A DNA stretch of 64,000 nucleotides from an uncultured Paracoccaceae bacterium (lineage in GTDB: Bacteria > Pseudomonadota > Alphaproteobacteria > Rhodobacterales > Rhodobacteraceae), in contig CANLVD010000010.1 in the NCBI GenBank assembly GCA_947494445.1, positions 62,001-126,000 of the forward strand, read 5' to 3'. Under the pieces are notes generated by a model. It was not told the DNA's origin. It searched no databases and worked only from the letters and a program-made list of their open reading frames with translations. Below are positions 1 to 9,458 of the stretch, piece by piece (position 1 is the stretch's first letter; each line of letters opens with the position of its first letter). Position numbers and translations under genes: made by a program.

Positions 1-39
1 ACCTAAGAACCTGAGTCGATATCCAAAAAGGAGAACCCG

Positions 40-327
40 ATGGGAATACCCCAACTGCTCGTTCATGACACCAAGGACAATGTTGGCGTTGTGGTCGTTG
101 AAGGTCTGACCGCTGGCACGGAAATGCTGTGCGTGGTCACTCATGACAACACTGATTTCAAGCTTGTTGCCGAGCAGGACATCCCCATCGGCCACAAGGT
201 GGCGCTTGGCGATCTGACCGCTGGTGATACGGTCATCAAATACGGTGAGGACATCGGCAAGATGGTCGGTGAGGCCAAGAAGGGCCACCATGTCCATACC
301 CATAACCTCAAAACAAAGCGGTGGTGA
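40..327 (+). CDS. suyA: (2R)-sulfolactate sulfo-lyase, small (alpha) subunit
   Basis: A 95-residue single SAF/UxaA N-terminal-type domain, the usual size for SuyA. With SuyB it forms the cytoplasmic lyase that splits (R)-3-sulfolactate into pyruvate and sulfite. The C-terminal histidine-rich tail ([14 protein letters not shown]) is the conserved end of this domain, and the central IPIGHKVAL segment is the family signature. An AAAGGAGA ribosome site ends 5 nt before the ATG. suyB follows after 4 nt, so the pair is surely co-translated. Altronate and galactarate dehydratases share the same small domain; the SuyA call rests on the near-full agreement I recall with Paracoccus SuyA and on the neighbouring SuyB and ComC-like genes. 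Confidence 0.88.
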   Translation: MGIPQLLVHDTKDNVGVVVVEGLTAGTEMLCVVTHDNTDFKLVAEQDIPIGHKVALGDLTAGDTVIKYGEDIGKMVGEAKKGHHVHTHNLKTKRW

Positions 328-331
328 TCTG

Positions 332-1510
332 ATGTTTGATGCAACTGGAACAACTGTTCAGGCCTGGCGTCGTGAGAACGGCCGCGTCGGCGTTCGCAAC
401 CATGTGGCCATTCTGCCGGTCGATGACATCTCGAACGCCTGTGTCGAGGCTGTCGCCAACAACGTCAAGGGCACGCTGGCACTGCCGCACGCCTATGGTC
501 GTCTGCAGTTCGGTGAAGACCTTGACCTGCATTTCCGCACGCTGATCGGCACGGGTGCAAACCCCAATGTCGCGGCTGTCGTCGTGATCGGGATCGAGCC
601 TGAATGGACCAAGATCATCGCTGATGGCATTCGCAAGACCGGCAAGCCGGTTGCCGAATTCTCCATCGAGCAGAACGGTGATTTCGAGACCATCCGTCGC
701 GCTGGCTGGAAGGCCAAGGAGTTCGTCCATTGGGCGACTGAGCTGCAGAAGGAAGAATGCCCGATCACGGATCTTTGGGTGTCGACCAAATGCGGCGAGA
801 GCGACACGACCACGGGTCTGTCAAGCTGCCCGACCGTTGGCAACATGTATGACAAGCTGCTGCCGCATGGCCTTTATGGCTGTTTCGGCGAGACCTCCGA
901 GATCACTGGCGCAGAGCATATCTGTGAAAAGCGCGCAGCGAACCCGGAAGCGGCTGCGAAATTCATGAAGATCTTCAAGGCCTATGCCGATGACGTGATC
1001 TTCGCGCACCAGACCGATGATCTGAGCGACAGCCAGCCGACAAAGGGCAACATCCTGGGCGGTCTGTCGACCATCGAGGAAAAAGCGCTTGGCAACCTTG
1101 AGAAGATCGGCCGGACGTCGACCTATATTGATGCGCTTGGCCCGGCAGAAGCTCCTGAAAAGGGCAATGGTCTGTATTTCATGGACACATCTTCTGCGGC
1201 GGCGGAATGTGTGACGCTGATGGGTGCGGCCGGTTACGTGATCCACACCTTCCCGACAGGGCAGGGCAATGTGGTGGGCAACCCGATCGTGCCTGTGATC
1301 AAGATCTCGGGCAATCCGCGGACATTGCGGACCATGTCCGAACATATCGATGTGGATGTAACCGGTGTTCTGACCCGTGAGATGACCATTGATCAGGCCG
1401 GCGACAGCCTGATCGAGATGATCCGGCGCACGGCCAATGGCCGGGTGACTGCGGCGGAAGCTCTCGGTCACCGCGAGTTCGTGATGACCAAGCTCTACCG
1501 GTCTGCATAA
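332..1510 (+). CDS. suyB: (2R)-sulfolactate sulfo-lyase, large (beta) subunit
   Basis: A 392-residue UxaA/GarD-family large subunit, the catalytic partner of SuyA. The N-terminal GRVGVRNHV motif (about residues 18-26) is the family hallmark. Conserved cysteines sit in [12 protein letters not shown] (about 151-162) and SSCPTVGN, followed by [11 protein letters not shown] (about 187-197), which in this family surround the metal site. The ATG at 332 was chosen over an in-frame start inside suyA because it directly follows the suyA stop and gives the expected N-terminus. The product converts sulfolactate, a common marine organosulfonate intermediate of cysteate and DHPS breakdown, to pyruvate and sulfite. 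Altronate dehydratase is the alternative, judged unlikely. Confidence 0.88.
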   Translation: MFDATGTTVQAWRRENGRVGVRNHVAILPVDDISNACVEAVANNVKGTLALPHAYGRLQFGEDLDLHFRTLIGTGANPNVAAVVVIGIEPEWTKIIADGIRKTGKPVAEFSIEQNGDFETIRRAGWKAKEFVHWATELQKEECPITDLWVSTKCGESDTTTGLSSCPTVGNMYDKLLPHGLYGCFGETSEITGAEHICEKRAANPEAAAKFMKIFKAYADDVIFAHQTDDLSDSQPTKGNILGGLSTIEEKALGNLEKIGRTSTYIDALGPAEAPEKGNGLYFMDTSSAAAECVTLMGAAGYVIHTFPTGQGNVVGNPIVPVIKISGNPRTLRTMSEHIDVDVTGVLTREMTIDQAGDSLIEMIRRTANGRVTAAEALGHREFVMTKLYRSA

Positions 1511-1524
1511 GTCGAGACATTGGA

Positions 1525-1571
1525 GTGGGCTTGCGCCCACATGCCATGGAAGCCGGGCCTTCGGGCCCGGC
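1525..1571 (+). other. Two consecutive stem-loops after suyB
   Basis: The first is GTGGGC-TTGC-GCCCAC (1525-1540). The second is GCCGGGCC-TTCG-GGCCCGGC (1552-1571), a perfect 8-bp stem capped by a UUCG tetraloop. Only a weak T-rich stretch follows, so full termination is doubtful. They could lower readthrough or protect the 3' end of the suyAB message, giving comC a different level. Confidence 0.6.
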
Positions 1572-1628
1572 GATTTCATTTGCGGGTGAGGCCCTGACCT
1601 GGGGTCAGAGCGCCTGCAAGCATTTGGA

Positions 1629-1704
1629 GAGTCGCCCCAAAGCCTCAAGGACAAGCCCCGGGGCGGGGTGGCCTGCGGCCATCCTTGACCCTTTGGAGCG
1701 ACTC
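1629..1704 (+). promoter_or_regulatory. 76-nt highly structured element in the comC leader
   Basis: The two ends are complementary almost throughout. GAGTCGC (1629-1635) pairs with GCGACTC (1698-1704), CCAAAG (1637-1642) with CTTTGG (1691-1696), and TCAAGGA (1645-1651) with TCCTTGA (1682-1688): 20 paired positions with a 1-nt and a 2-nt mismatch. The apex holds two more palindromes, GCCCCGGGGC (1655-1664) and TGGCC-TGC-GGCCA (1669-1681); the outer stem and the second hairpin compete for one base. The element ends 7 nt before the comC ribosome site (GAGGG) and 15 nt before its ATG. It could be a cis-regulatory leader, an RNA-processing site or a mobile palindromic element; sequence alone does not decide. 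Confidence 0.6.
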
Positions 1705-1719
1705 ACCCATGAGGGTGTC

Positions 1720-2724
1720 ATGGAAATTTTGAAAACAGATGAGGCGCAGGCTCTGGTGGCCAAGGCGCTAGAGCAGTCCGGGACATCTGCGGACGTGGCG
1801 GAGACAGTTGCAAATGCCCTCGTGCGGGCCGAGGCCGATGGCCATGGCGGGCATGGGTTGAGCCGGGTGCCGTCCTATGCGGCGCAGGCGCGGACCGGCA
1901 AGGTGCAGGGCCATGCGGTGCCGGTCTTGCAAGATGTGAAACCTGGCGCGTTTCGGGTCGATGCGGGGCTTGGATTTTCCTATCCGGCCCTGCGGCTTGC
2001 AATCCCCGAACTGGCTGCGCGCGCAAAGGCAAACGGGATCGCGGTTGCGGCCATTCACCGGTCCCATCATTTTGGCGTGGCCGGGCATCATTGCGAGGAT
2101 CTGGCTGATCTGGGATGCGCGGCGTTCATCTATGGCAATGCGCCCAAGGCGCTGGCTCCTGCGGGGGCGACCAAGGCCATACTCGGGACCAACCCGATCG
2201 CCTTTGCTGCCCCCATGGAAGGAGCACCACTGGTCATCGACATGGCGGTCACCACAGTTGCACGCGGCAAGATCAATGCCGCCAAGGAAGCGGGCGAGGC
2301 CATTCCCGAGGGCTGGGCGCTGGGGCCGGATGGTCAACCGACCACGGATCCCGAAGTTGCATTGAAAGGCACGATTGCGCCCATGGGCGGGGCCAAGGGT
2401 GCGGCACTGGCCCTGATGGTCGAGGTGATGTCGGCCTGTCTGGCAGGCGCTGCCTTCGGCACTGAGGCCAGTTCACTGTTTGAAGGCGAGGGCGCGCCGC
2501 CAAATCTGGGGCAAGTGATGATTGCCGTGGATGTGGATGCGGTCTCAGGCGGGGCGTTTGCCGGGCGGATGGTGGATCTGGCGGCGATTTATGCAGAATT
2601 GGAGGGCGTGCGGATGCCGGGCTCCCGCCGGTTGGAAGCACGCGCCCGGGCTGAGCGTGAAGGATTGGCGATCAAGCCCGCCATCCTGAGCCAGATCAGG
2701 GATCTTGCGGGAGGATCGCAATGA
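1720..2724 (+). CDS. comC: Malate/L-lactate dehydrogenase-family oxidoreductase, probable (R)-sulfolactate dehydrogenase
   Basis: 334 residues of the Ldh_2 (malate/sulfolactate dehydrogenase) NAD(P)-dependent family, cytoplasmic. Visible family motifs are HGGHGLSR (about 42-49), RSHHFGVAG (about 114-122, with the catalytic histidine) and LGTNPIAFAAP (about 155-165). In bacteria that use sulfolactate, ComC interconverts (R)-sulfolactate and sulfopyruvate, which fits a gene placed after suyAB. The ATG at 1720 has a GAGGG ribosome site 4 nt upstream and gives the usual N-terminus. The protein is near normal length. The substrate is inferred from context; ureidoglycolate, malate or lactate dehydrogenases of the same fold cannot be excluded. 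Confidence 0.75.
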   Translation: MEILKTDEAQALVAKALEQSGTSADVAETVANALVRAEADGHGGHGLSRVPSYAAQARTGKVQGHAVPVLQDVKPGAFRVDAGLGFSYPALRLAIPELAARAKANGIAVAAIHRSHHFGVAGHHCEDLADLGCAAFIYGNAPKALAPAGATKAILGTNPIAFAAPMEGAPLVIDMAVTTVARGKINAAKEAGEAIPEGWALGPDGQPTTDPEVALKGTIAPMGGAKGAALALMVEVMSACLAGAAFGTEASSLFEGEGAPPNLGQVMIAVDVDAVSGGAFAGRMVDLAAIYAELEGVRMPGSRRLEARARAEREGLAIKPAILSQIRDLAGGSQ

Positions 2725-3722
2725 CGACGGTTTTTGGAACCCATGACGGGCAACAGGTGACCGAGACGGTTCTGGAAAATGCCGATGCGCGGATCAGCGT
2801 GTTGAACTATGGCTGTGTGATCCGGGACTGGCGCGTGGATGTGGACGGAAAGAGCCTGCCCATGGTGCTCGGCTTCGAGCGGTTTGAGGATTATCCGGCC
2901 CATTCGAAGTCTTTCGGGATCATCGCCGGGCGGGTCGCAAACCGAACCGCGAAGGGATTGATCAACATCGGCGGGCAGTCTTATCAGTTGAGCCAGAACG
3001 AGCGGCAAACCCATCTGCATGGCGGCATTGGCGGCTTGGGCAAACGGCTCTGGTCGATGGAAGCCGATGGCAATCGTGCGGTCGAGTTGACCTACCATTC
3101 GCCTGATGGCGAGGAGGGCTATCCCGGCGCAGTTGATTTCAAGGTCACCATGACTCTTGATGGCCCGCGCCTGCGCTTCGAGATGTCGGGCGTGCCGGAT
3201 CGCGAGACGCCGATAAATCTGGCGCAGCACAATTACTACAATCTCAACGGTGGCGGCAGCGTGCGCGATCACGTGTTGCACATTCCAGCCAGTCTCGTGA
3301 CGGAAGTCGATGGTGATCTGATCCCGACCGGGCGGCATGTGCCCGTGGACGGCACACCCTATGATTTTAGGGTCTCGGTGCCGGTGGGCTCGATCGATCC
3401 CGACAGGCTTGGGATCGATGGCAATCTGGTGCTGGATGCCGATCACGATCCGCGCAGACCTGCAGCAGAGATGTTTGCACCGGAATCGGGCGTGCGCCTC
3501 AAGCTCTGGACAGATCAGCCTGGCATTCAGGTGTTTGATGCACCGCGCATGGCGATCCCGGTTCCGGGGTTGGATGGACAGAATTATGGGGAATTTGGCG
3601 GGTTCTGTCTTGAACCGCAGCATTTTCCCGACAGTCTGAATCATCCTGATTGGCCGAGCACGCTGCGCTCGCCAGAGGCTCCGTATCATCAGAAACTGAC
3701 GGTCGAGATCGGGCGGGACTAA
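2721..3722 (+). CDS. Aldose 1-epimerase (galactose mutarotase family)
   Basis: 333 residues, full length for the family. It would interconvert alpha and beta anomers of a free sugar in the cytoplasm. RVANRTAKG (about 71-79), the paired histidines of THLHGG (His98, His100), NLAQHNYYNL with the catalytic His170, and the late GFCLEPQHFPDS carrying the catalytic glutamate are all present. Its ATG overlaps the comC stop (ATGA), so it is translationally coupled to a sulfolactate operon, an unusual partner. The true substrate might be a sugar linked to organosulfonate use, but that is inference. The stop overlaps by 4 nt the end of the convergent small gene on the other strand. Confidence 0.85.
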   Translation: MTTVFGTHDGQQVTETVLENADARISVLNYGCVIRDWRVDVDGKSLPMVLGFERFEDYPAHSKSFGIIAGRVANRTAKGLINIGGQSYQLSQNERQTHLHGGIGGLGKRLWSMEADGNRAVELTYHSPDGEEGYPGAVDFKVTMTLDGPRLRFEMSGVPDRETPINLAQHNYYNLNGGGSVRDHVLHIPASLVTEVDGDLIPTGRHVPVDGTPYDFRVSVPVGSIDPDRLGIDGNLVLDADHDPRRPAAEMFAPESGVRLKLWTDQPGIQVFDAPRMAIPVPGLDGQNYGEFGGFCLEPQHFPDSLNHPDWPSTLRSPEAPYHQKLTVEIGRD

Positions 3723-3949
3723 AGCCCGCCAAGCGCGCGCAGACGTGCCTCAAGCAGGGCGATGCGGGCATCATCGCCTGCAACCAGCGCAAAAACCCAC
3801 GCATGGGTGATGTGAAATCTGTGATCGCCCGACACATCCGCCAGCTGTGCGGCCTGTTCATGCAGGTCTGACAATTCTGCCGCCGCTTCCAGCTGCCCAT
3901 GCAGTTGCTTCAGCCGCGCATCGATCTGAGCAGGGGTCAGGTCAGCCAC
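3719..3949 (-). CDS. Small protein of unknown function downstream of the Rieske oxygenase
   Basis: 76 residues, not recognised. A GTG start gives an 8-nt overlap with the oxygenase stop (GTGGCTGA). The predicted protein is alanine- and leucine-rich and helical, with heptad-like stretches (LTPAQIDARLKQLHGQLEA and ARIALLEARLRAL) that suggest coiled-coil helices flanking a HRFHITHAWVFALVAGDDA core. Tight coupling to the oxygenase gene suggests a role with it, but none can be named. The longer reading from an ATG at 4024 would run far into the oxygenase gene and is less likely. Confidence 0.55.
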   Translation of the reverse strand: MADLTPAQIDARLKQLHGQLEAAAELSDLHEQAAQLADVSGDHRFHITHAWVFALVAGDDARIALLEARLRALGGL

Positions 3950-5102
3950 CAAGGCGCTGTGCGACCCAGGCGTGGAAAGCGTGTGTCGGGCTGTCCATCT
4001 CGGGTGAGAAGACGCCGCCGTCAAAACTCACGGCTCCCCGCCCGCGTTGCATGCCTTGGGTGACAAAAATATCCTCGGACAGAACCTCTTTCCAGAGGCG
4101 TGCGTTCTCGGCCCTCAGGGGCGCGAAATCAGCACTTTCAGCGGCCTCTTCGGAAGCATAGTAGAGCATCACCCGCTCGGTCGTGCGATCATGCGCCTTG
4201 GGATCAAGATGTGCTGCCCAGAAATGATCGCGGTGCACGGCGAAAAACACATTGGGATAGACAGAAGGGTATTCTGCGGATTTGTCCCATTTGGACGGCA
4301 GGTCGGCAAAGTCCGGCAGGTCGATCTCGGGGTGCAGGCCTGGGTTATAAACCAGCGTGCCCTGACCGGAAAAGCCCTGTTCGATGAAGCAATAGTGATC
4401 CTCAAGCCGGGAATAGCTGTTCAGACCGGGGTGCACCCAAGGTAGGTGATAGCTTTCGCAGTTGTTCTCAAGGATCAGTTTCCAGTTGGCCTGAATGTCG
4501 AGCGTGAACCCCTTGCTGTCGGAGGCAGGGTAGAGGGGTTTATCGGCGAAATCGGCCAGTTGCTTGCGCAAGGGCGCGATGAAGTTATCAAAATCCTCGG
4601 CATCACCGCTGACATTGACGAACACAACATCCATGAAGACGCCGGTGGCAATAGGGGTCAGGCCGGTTTTGGTGGGGTCGATGGCATCGGACTTGTTGAT
4701 CCCCGGACCGCCCACATGGGGCGTCGCGCGCAGCTTGCCATCCATGGAGTAGCACCAGGAATGGTAAGGGCAGCGGATCACGCCGCCGAAGTTCTTGGGC
4801 TCCTCGACCAGAATCATGCCACGGTGGCGGCAGACATTTTCGAACACCTTGATCTGGCCCTCATGATCACGCAGCAGCAGGAGGGGCATGCCCATGAAGT
4901 CGATTGGCTTGGCATCACCCGGTTCGGGAACATCCTGCCCGAATCCGATACAGGCCCAGCCGCGCTTAAAGATGTGCTCGCGCTCAAGATCGAAAGCGTC
5001 CTGAGAGGTATAAAGGACGCTGGGCAGGCCCTTTGCGCCTTTCACCGGTCCGTTGACCTTATCGAGCATGGGTTTGAGGGTGCTCAGATCCATTGTCATC
5101 AC
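3942..5102 (-). CDS. Rieske non-heme iron ring-hydroxylating-type oxygenase, alpha subunit
   Basis: 386 residues. The Rieske [2Fe-2S] ligands are Cys91-x-His93 (CRHRG) and Cys111-x2-His114 (CPYHSW). The mononuclear iron site follows in NCESYHLPWVH with His219 and His224. Such oxygenases hydroxylate or demethylate small substrates using electrons from a separate reductase; none is encoded beside it. The lack of a beta subunit and the NCESYH context resemble the quaternary-amine group (choline, carnitine, glycine betaine and stachydrine oxygenases) more than true aromatic dioxygenases, but the substrate is not settled. Three ATGs lie close together (5102, 5099, 5093); I kept the longest. Confidence 0.8.
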   Translation of the reverse strand: MMTMDLSTLKPMLDKVNGPVKGAKGLPSVLYTSQDAFDLEREHIFKRGWACIGFGQDVPEPGDAKPIDFMGMPLLLLRDHEGQIKVFENVCRHRGMILVEEPKNFGGVIRCPYHSWCYSMDGKLRATPHVGGPGINKSDAIDPTKTGLTPIATGVFMDVVFVNVSGDAEDFDNFIAPLRKQLADFADKPLYPASDSKGFTLDIQANWKLILENNCESYHLPWVHPGLNSYSRLEDHYCFIEQGFSGQGTLVYNPGLHPEIDLPDFADLPSKWDKSAEYPSVYPNVFFAVHRDHFWAAHLDPKAHDRTTERVMLYYASEEAAESADFAPLRAENARLWKEVLSEDIFVTQGMQRGRGAVSFDGGVFSPEMDSPTHAFHAWVAQRLGG

Positions 5103-5653
5103 CTCTGATTGCGCTGTACCTGAAAAAGCTTAATTGTCACCTCAACCGCCGTCCGGTCTGGGCGCGACATTTTTTGGGGCGAAGTTTTCTCACAGCGACC
5201 CCGGCGATTCTGTCCAGATGGGCATTTTGAGCACAGGGTCACACAATATATAGCCATTCCCGGTCAGAGGCATTTGCTCAGATGGAGCCTGTGGATAAAA
5301 ATGTAAGCTGTTGTAAAGTAATGAAAAAGGTGTTTTGGCGGGGATTGGTAAATTTGCTGCATTGCAACAAGATGCTGGTAAGACTCTGTTAATGACTCAC
5401 CCTATCACCCCAAGATATAGAAGAGTTTTCAACGTCAATCGCAAAATGTGACGGCTTTGTGAATAATTCCGTTGACCCACCCCGCTGTGATCGTCCAGTT
5501 TGTGCGGGCAAAAGCGGACAGCCACTAGATGTAGTGTTCGAATGCAGATCTTGGGGGAACTCAGGGGCTGATCGGAATACACGTCTCTACAACAATCGGC
5601 CCAACCGCTCACGCGTCACAAAACTGCAAAACGCCAAGCAGGGGCAGAGTACA
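5103..5653. other. Intergenic region between the Rieske oxygenase and nrdJ
   Basis: 551 bp with no convincing gene, holding the divergent promoters of both neighbours. It contains an NrdR-box-like sequence (5241-5256) and one perfect DnaA-box match, TGTGGATAA (5290-5298), which alone does not make an origin. I looked for a cobalamin riboswitch, expected for a B12-dependent enzyme, and saw no B12 box. Confidence 0.6.
5241..5256. promoter_or_regulatory. Candidate NrdR box upstream of nrdJ
   Basis: ACACAATATATAGCCA matches the first ten or so positions of the 16-bp NrdR consensus (ACACwATATaTwGTGT) and departs at the end. NrdR is the ATP-cone repressor of ribonucleotide reductase genes. The site lies about 400 bp before the nrdJ ATG. 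I did not see the second box usually found about 31 bp away. Confidence 0.35.
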
Positions 5654-8600
5654 ATGAAGATCGAACGTCAGTTCACAAAAGAAGACACAGGTGCCTACGG
5701 CACACTGGAATTCCGCAAGACCGCCTCCGAGATCCGCAACCCCGATGGGTCTATCGTGTTCTCGCTCACCGATCTGGAAGTCCCCACCTCCTGGTCGCAA
5801 GTCGCCTCTGATGTGCTGGCGCAAAAGTATTTCCGCAAGGCAGGTGTGCCTGCAGCCACCAAGCAGGTCCGCGAGAAGGGCGTACCTGCTTTCCTGTGGC
5901 GCTCTGTTCCCGACGAAGACGCATTGGCCAAGCTGCCGGAAGACGAGCGTTATGTCGGTGAAAGCTCAGCCAAGCAGGTGTTCAACCGTCTGGCAGGCGC
6001 CTGGGCCTATTGGGGCTGGAAGGGCGGTTATTTTTCGACCGAGGCCGATGTGCAGGCCTATTACGATGAAATGCGCTTCATGCTGGCCACCCAGATGGCA
6101 GCACCAAACTCCCCCCAGTGGTTTAATACCGGCCTGCATTGGGCCTATGGCATCGATGGCCCGTCTCAGGGCCATTTCTACGTGGACTACAAGACAGGCA
6201 AGCTGACCAAGTCGGACAGCGCCTACGAGCATCCACAGCCCCATGCCTGTTTCATCCAGTCCGTCTCGGACGATCTGGTGAATGACGGCGGCATCATGGA
6301 TTTGTGGACGCGAGAGGCACGCCTGTTCAAATACGGCTCTGGCACCGGCACGAATTTCTCCTCCCTGCGGGCCGCGAACGAGTCGTTGGGCGGCGGCGGC
6401 AAATCATCCGGACTCATGTCTTTCCTGAAGATCGGAGACCGGGCCGCCGGCGCCATTAAGTCGGGCGGTACGACACGCCGCGCGGCGAAGATGGTGATCT
6501 GCGACATGGACCACCCGGATATTGAAGAGTTCATCAACTGGAAAGTTGTCGAAGAGCAGAAAGTCGCCTCGCTGGTTGCCGGCTCCAAGGCCCATGAGAT
6601 GCATCTCAACGACATCTTTGCAGCCATTCGCAGCTGGGACGGCAAGGAGCAGGACGCCTTTGACCCATCTGCCAATACTGGTCTGAAGGCTGCAATCAAG
6701 TCAGCCAAAAAGGCCATGATCCCCGAGACTTACGTCAAGCGGATCCTGCAATATGCAGAGCAGGGTTATTCGTCGATCGAGTTTCCGACATACGACACGG
6801 ACTGGGATTCGGACGCCTATCTGACGGTATCGGGCCAGAATTCCAACAACTCGGTTCGGGTGACGGATGCGTTTCTGAAGGCAGTCGAGAATGATGAGGA
6901 TTGGGCGCTGATCCGGCGCACCGACGGCAAGACATCAAAGACGCTTAGGGCGCGTGAGCTGTGGGACCAGATCGGTCACGCCGCATGGGCCTGTGCCGAT
7001 CCCGGCATGCAGTATCACGATACGATCAACTCCTGGCACACATGTCCCGAGGACGGTCAGATCCGTGGCTCCAACCCGTGCTCGGAATACATGTTCCTTG
7101 ACGATACGGCCTGTAACCTGGCGTCCATGAACCTTCTGACCTTCCTGCATGACGGGGTGTTCGCGGCAGAGGATTACATGCACGCCACGCGGCTGTGGAT
7201 GATCACGCTGGAAGTGTCTGTTCTGATGGCACAATTCCCGAGCCCGGCGATTGCTGAACTCAGCTACAAGTTCCGCACAACAGGTCTGGGCTATGCCAAC
7301 ATCGGCGGTCTGCTGATGAACATGGGCTATGGCTATGACAGCGACGAGGGCCGGGCGCTTTGTGGTGCCCTGAGCGCGATCATGACCGGTGTCTGTTATG
7401 CAACATCGGCCGAGATGGCGTCCGAAGTCGGGGCATTCCCGGGCTATGAGCCGAATGCCGACCACATGCTGAGGGTGATGCGCAACCACCGCCGCGCAGC
7501 TTACGGCGAGACTGAAGGTTATGAGGATCTGGCAGTGCTGCCGGTGCCTCTGGATCAGGTTAACTGCCCTGACGCGCGTCTGGTCACATTGGCCCATGCA
7601 GCCTGGGACGAGGCGCTGGAACTTGGCGAGAAGCACGGCTATCGCAATGCGCAATCCACCGTGATCGCACCCACCGGCACCATTGGTCTGGTGATGGATT
7701 GCGACACAACGGGCATCGAGCCGGATTTCGCGCTGGTGAAGTTCAAGAAGCTTGCCGGTGGAGGGTATTTCAAGATCATCAACCGCTCGGTCCCCGGCGC
7801 GCTGGCCAAACTTGGCTATGGTCCGGCCCAGATCGAAGAAATCGTGGCCTATGCGGTCGGTCATGGCACGCTGGGCAACGCGCCTGACATCAATCCGACA
7901 GCGCTGATCGGGCATGGCTTCGGGCCGGACGAGATCCAGAAGATCGAAGCGGCCCTGCCGACCGCCTTTGACATCCGCTTTGTCTTCAACCAGTGGACAT
8001 TGGGCGCGGAATTCTGCACTGGCACGCTGGGCATCCCGGCAGAGAAGCTGAGCGATCCGAGCTTTGATCTGCTCAAGCATCTGGGCTTTACCCGGGCGCA
8101 GGTCGAGGCCGCCAACAGCCACATTTGCGGCACCATGACGCTGGAAGGCGCGCCGCATCTGGATGAGGCGCATTACAGCGTCTTTGACTGCGCCAATCCG
8201 TGCGGCAAGCTGGGCAAGCGCTTCCTGAGCGTGGACAGCCACATTCACATGATGGCAGCGGCTCAAAGCTTCATCTCGGGCGCGATCTCCAAGACGATCA
8301 ACATGCCCAATGATGCGACCATCGAGGATTGCAAGGATGCCTATATCCTCAGCCACCAGCTGGGAGTGAAGGCCAACGCGCTCTATCGCGATGGCTCGAA
8401 ACTTAGCCAACCTCTGTCGGCTGCACTGGTCGAGGATGAAGAGGAGGATCTCGAAGAGACGCTCTTCAACGCACCGGCAGGCGAGCGGGCGCAGATTGTT
8501 GCCGAGAAGATCATCGAGAAGGTGATCGTCAAGGAAATCGTCCGCTCCAACCGCGAGAAGCTGCCCGAGCGGCGCAAGGGCTATACCCAGAAGGCCATCG

Positions 8601-9310
8601 TCGGTGGTCACAAGGTCTACCTGCGTACCGGTGAGTACAAGGACGGCAACCTGGGTGAGATCTTCATCGACATGCACAAGGAAGGCGCCGCCTTCCGCGC
8701 GATGATGAACAACTTCGCCATCGCGGTATCGGTCGGTCTGCAATATGGCGTGCCGCTGGAAGAGTTCGTCGAGGCCTTCACTTTCACCCGCTTCGAGCCT
8801 GCAGGCATGGTTCAGGGCAATGACAGCGTGAAGAACGCGACCTCCATTCTGGATTACATCTTCCGCGAACTGGCGATCTCGTATCTCGACCGCACCGATC
8901 TGGCCCATGTTCAGCCCGAGGGCGAAAGCTTTGACGAGATTGGCCGTGGCGAGGAGGAGGGCAAGCGCAACTTCAATGAAGTGGCACCCGAGGTCGCCCA
9001 AAGCTCGATCGAGATGATCAAGCAGGTGTCCTCCACCGGCTATCTGCGCAAGCGTCTGCCTCAGGAATTGCTGGTGCTGCAGGGTGGGGCCGAAGTGGCT
9101 GCACTTGATGGCGCAGCCGCGGTCGAGCAGGCGGTTTCCACTGTCACCACGGTTGAGGCGATCACGCCCAAGACCATGGACGCCCGGGCCAAGGCCAAGA
9201 TGCAGGGCTACGAGGGCGATCCGTGCGGTGAGTGCGGCAACTTCACACTGGTGCGCAATGGCACCTGCCTGAAGTGCAACACCTGCGGAGGCACGTCGGG
9301 ATGTAGTTAA
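5654..9310 (+). CDS. nrdJ: Vitamin B12-dependent ribonucleoside-diphosphate reductase (class II)
   Basis: 1218 residues, the usual length of the long alphaproteobacterial NrdJ. It makes deoxyribonucleotides using adenosylcobalamin as radical generator, so needs neither oxygen nor a separate radical subunit. Recognisable segments are [31 protein letters not shown], the substrate-site [20 protein letters not shown], and [11 protein letters not shown]. The C-terminus carries a Cys-rich ribbon (CGECGNF...[14 protein letters not shown]) whose cysteines include the redox-active tail pair. The ATG at 5654 was preferred to earlier in-frame starts because it has an AGGGGCAG ribosome site and the family N-terminus. 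It appears monocistronic, closed by the terminator at 9414-9441. Confidence 0.95.
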   Translation: MKIERQFTKEDTGAYGTLEFRKTASEIRNPDGSIVFSLTDLEVPTSWSQVASDVLAQKYFRKAGVPAATKQVREKGVPAFLWRSVPDEDALAKLPEDERYVGESSAKQVFNRLAGAWAYWGWKGGYFSTEADVQAYYDEMRFMLATQMAAPNSPQWFNTGLHWAYGIDGPSQGHFYVDYKTGKLTKSDSAYEHPQPHACFIQSVSDDLVNDGGIMDLWTREARLFKYGSGTGTNFSSLRAANESLGGGGKSSGLMSFLKIGDRAAGAIKSGGTTRRAAKMVICDMDHPDIEEFINWKVVEEQKVASLVAGSKAHEMHLNDIFAAIRSWDGKEQDAFDPSANTGLKAAIKSAKKAMIPETYVKRILQYAEQGYSSIEFPTYDTDWDSDAYLTVSGQNSNNSVRVTDAFLKAVENDEDWALIRRTDGKTSKTLRARELWDQIGHAAWACADPGMQYHDTINSWHTCPEDGQIRGSNPCSEYMFLDDTACNLASMNLLTFLHDGVFAAEDYMHATRLWMITLEVSVLMAQFPSPAIAELSYKFRTTGLGYANIGGLLMNMGYGYDSDEGRALCGALSAIMTGVCYATSAEMASEVGAFPGYEPNADHMLRVMRNHRRAAYGETEGYEDLAVLPVPLDQVNCPDARLVTLAHAAWDEALELGEKHGYRNAQSTVIAPTGTIGLVMDCDTTGIEPDFALVKFKKLAGGGYFKIINRSVPGALAKLGYGPAQIEEIVAYAVGHGTLGNAPDINPTALIGHGFGPDEIQKIEAALPTAFDIRFVFNQWTLGAEFCTGTLGIPAEKLSDPSFDLLKHLGFTRAQVEAANSHICGTMTLEGAPHLDEAHYSVFDCANPCGKLGKRFLSVDSHIHMMAAAQSFISGAISKTINMPNDATIEDCKDAYILSHQLGVKANALYRDGSKLSQPLSAALVEDEEEDLEETLFNAPAGERAQIVAEKIIEKVIVKEIVRSNREKLPERRKGYTQKAIVGGHKVYLRTGEYKDGNLGEIFIDMHKEGAAFRAMMNNFAIAVSVGLQYGVPLEEFVEAFTFTRFEPAGMVQGNDSVKNATSILDYIFRELAISYLDRTDLAHVQPEGESFDEIGRGEEEGKRNFNEVAPEVAQSSIEMIKQVSSTGYLRKRLPQELLVLQGGAEVAALDGAAAVEQAVSTVTTVEAITPKTMDARAKAKMQGYEGDPCGECGNFTLVRNGTCLKCNTCGGTSGCS

Positions 9311-9413
9311 AAGAGATAGCGGCCGCCCGTGGGGGCGCGGCTGCTAAAGCGTTCAGGCCGCAGGCAATAAACCGAGCGGTAATCAACGAAAAGAGCCTGA
9401 AATGCGATGACTT

Positions 9414-9441
9414 GGGGGATGGCGTGCCATCCCCCTTTTTT
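9414..9441 (+). terminator. Rho-independent terminator after nrdJ
   Basis: A perfect 10-bp stem, GGGGGATGGC / GCCATCCCCC, with a 2-nt centre (effectively a 4-nt loop), is followed by six T residues. It lies about 100 nt after the nrdJ stop and points in the nrdJ direction. A second GC-rich hairpin without a T-run lies at about 9319-9345. Confidence 0.9.
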
Positions 9442-9458
9442 CTTGCGCGTGGGCCGTT

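Noticed and set aside
821-1654. A 277-residue open frame opposite suyB
   Set aside because: Antisense shadow of a well-supported gene, and it runs through the hairpins after suyB.
5290-5298. Perfect DnaA box as a possible replication origin
   Set aside because: Only one box, with no cluster and no dnaA, parAB or repABC genes nearby.
5103-5653. Cobalamin riboswitch upstream of nrdJ
   Set aside because: I looked for the B12 box and its flanking stems and found no match.
6935-9001. A 688-residue open frame on the minus strand opposite nrdJ
   Set aside because: It is the mirror of high-G+C codon use in nrdJ: no family motif, no ribosome site, and it lies entirely within a strongly supported gene.
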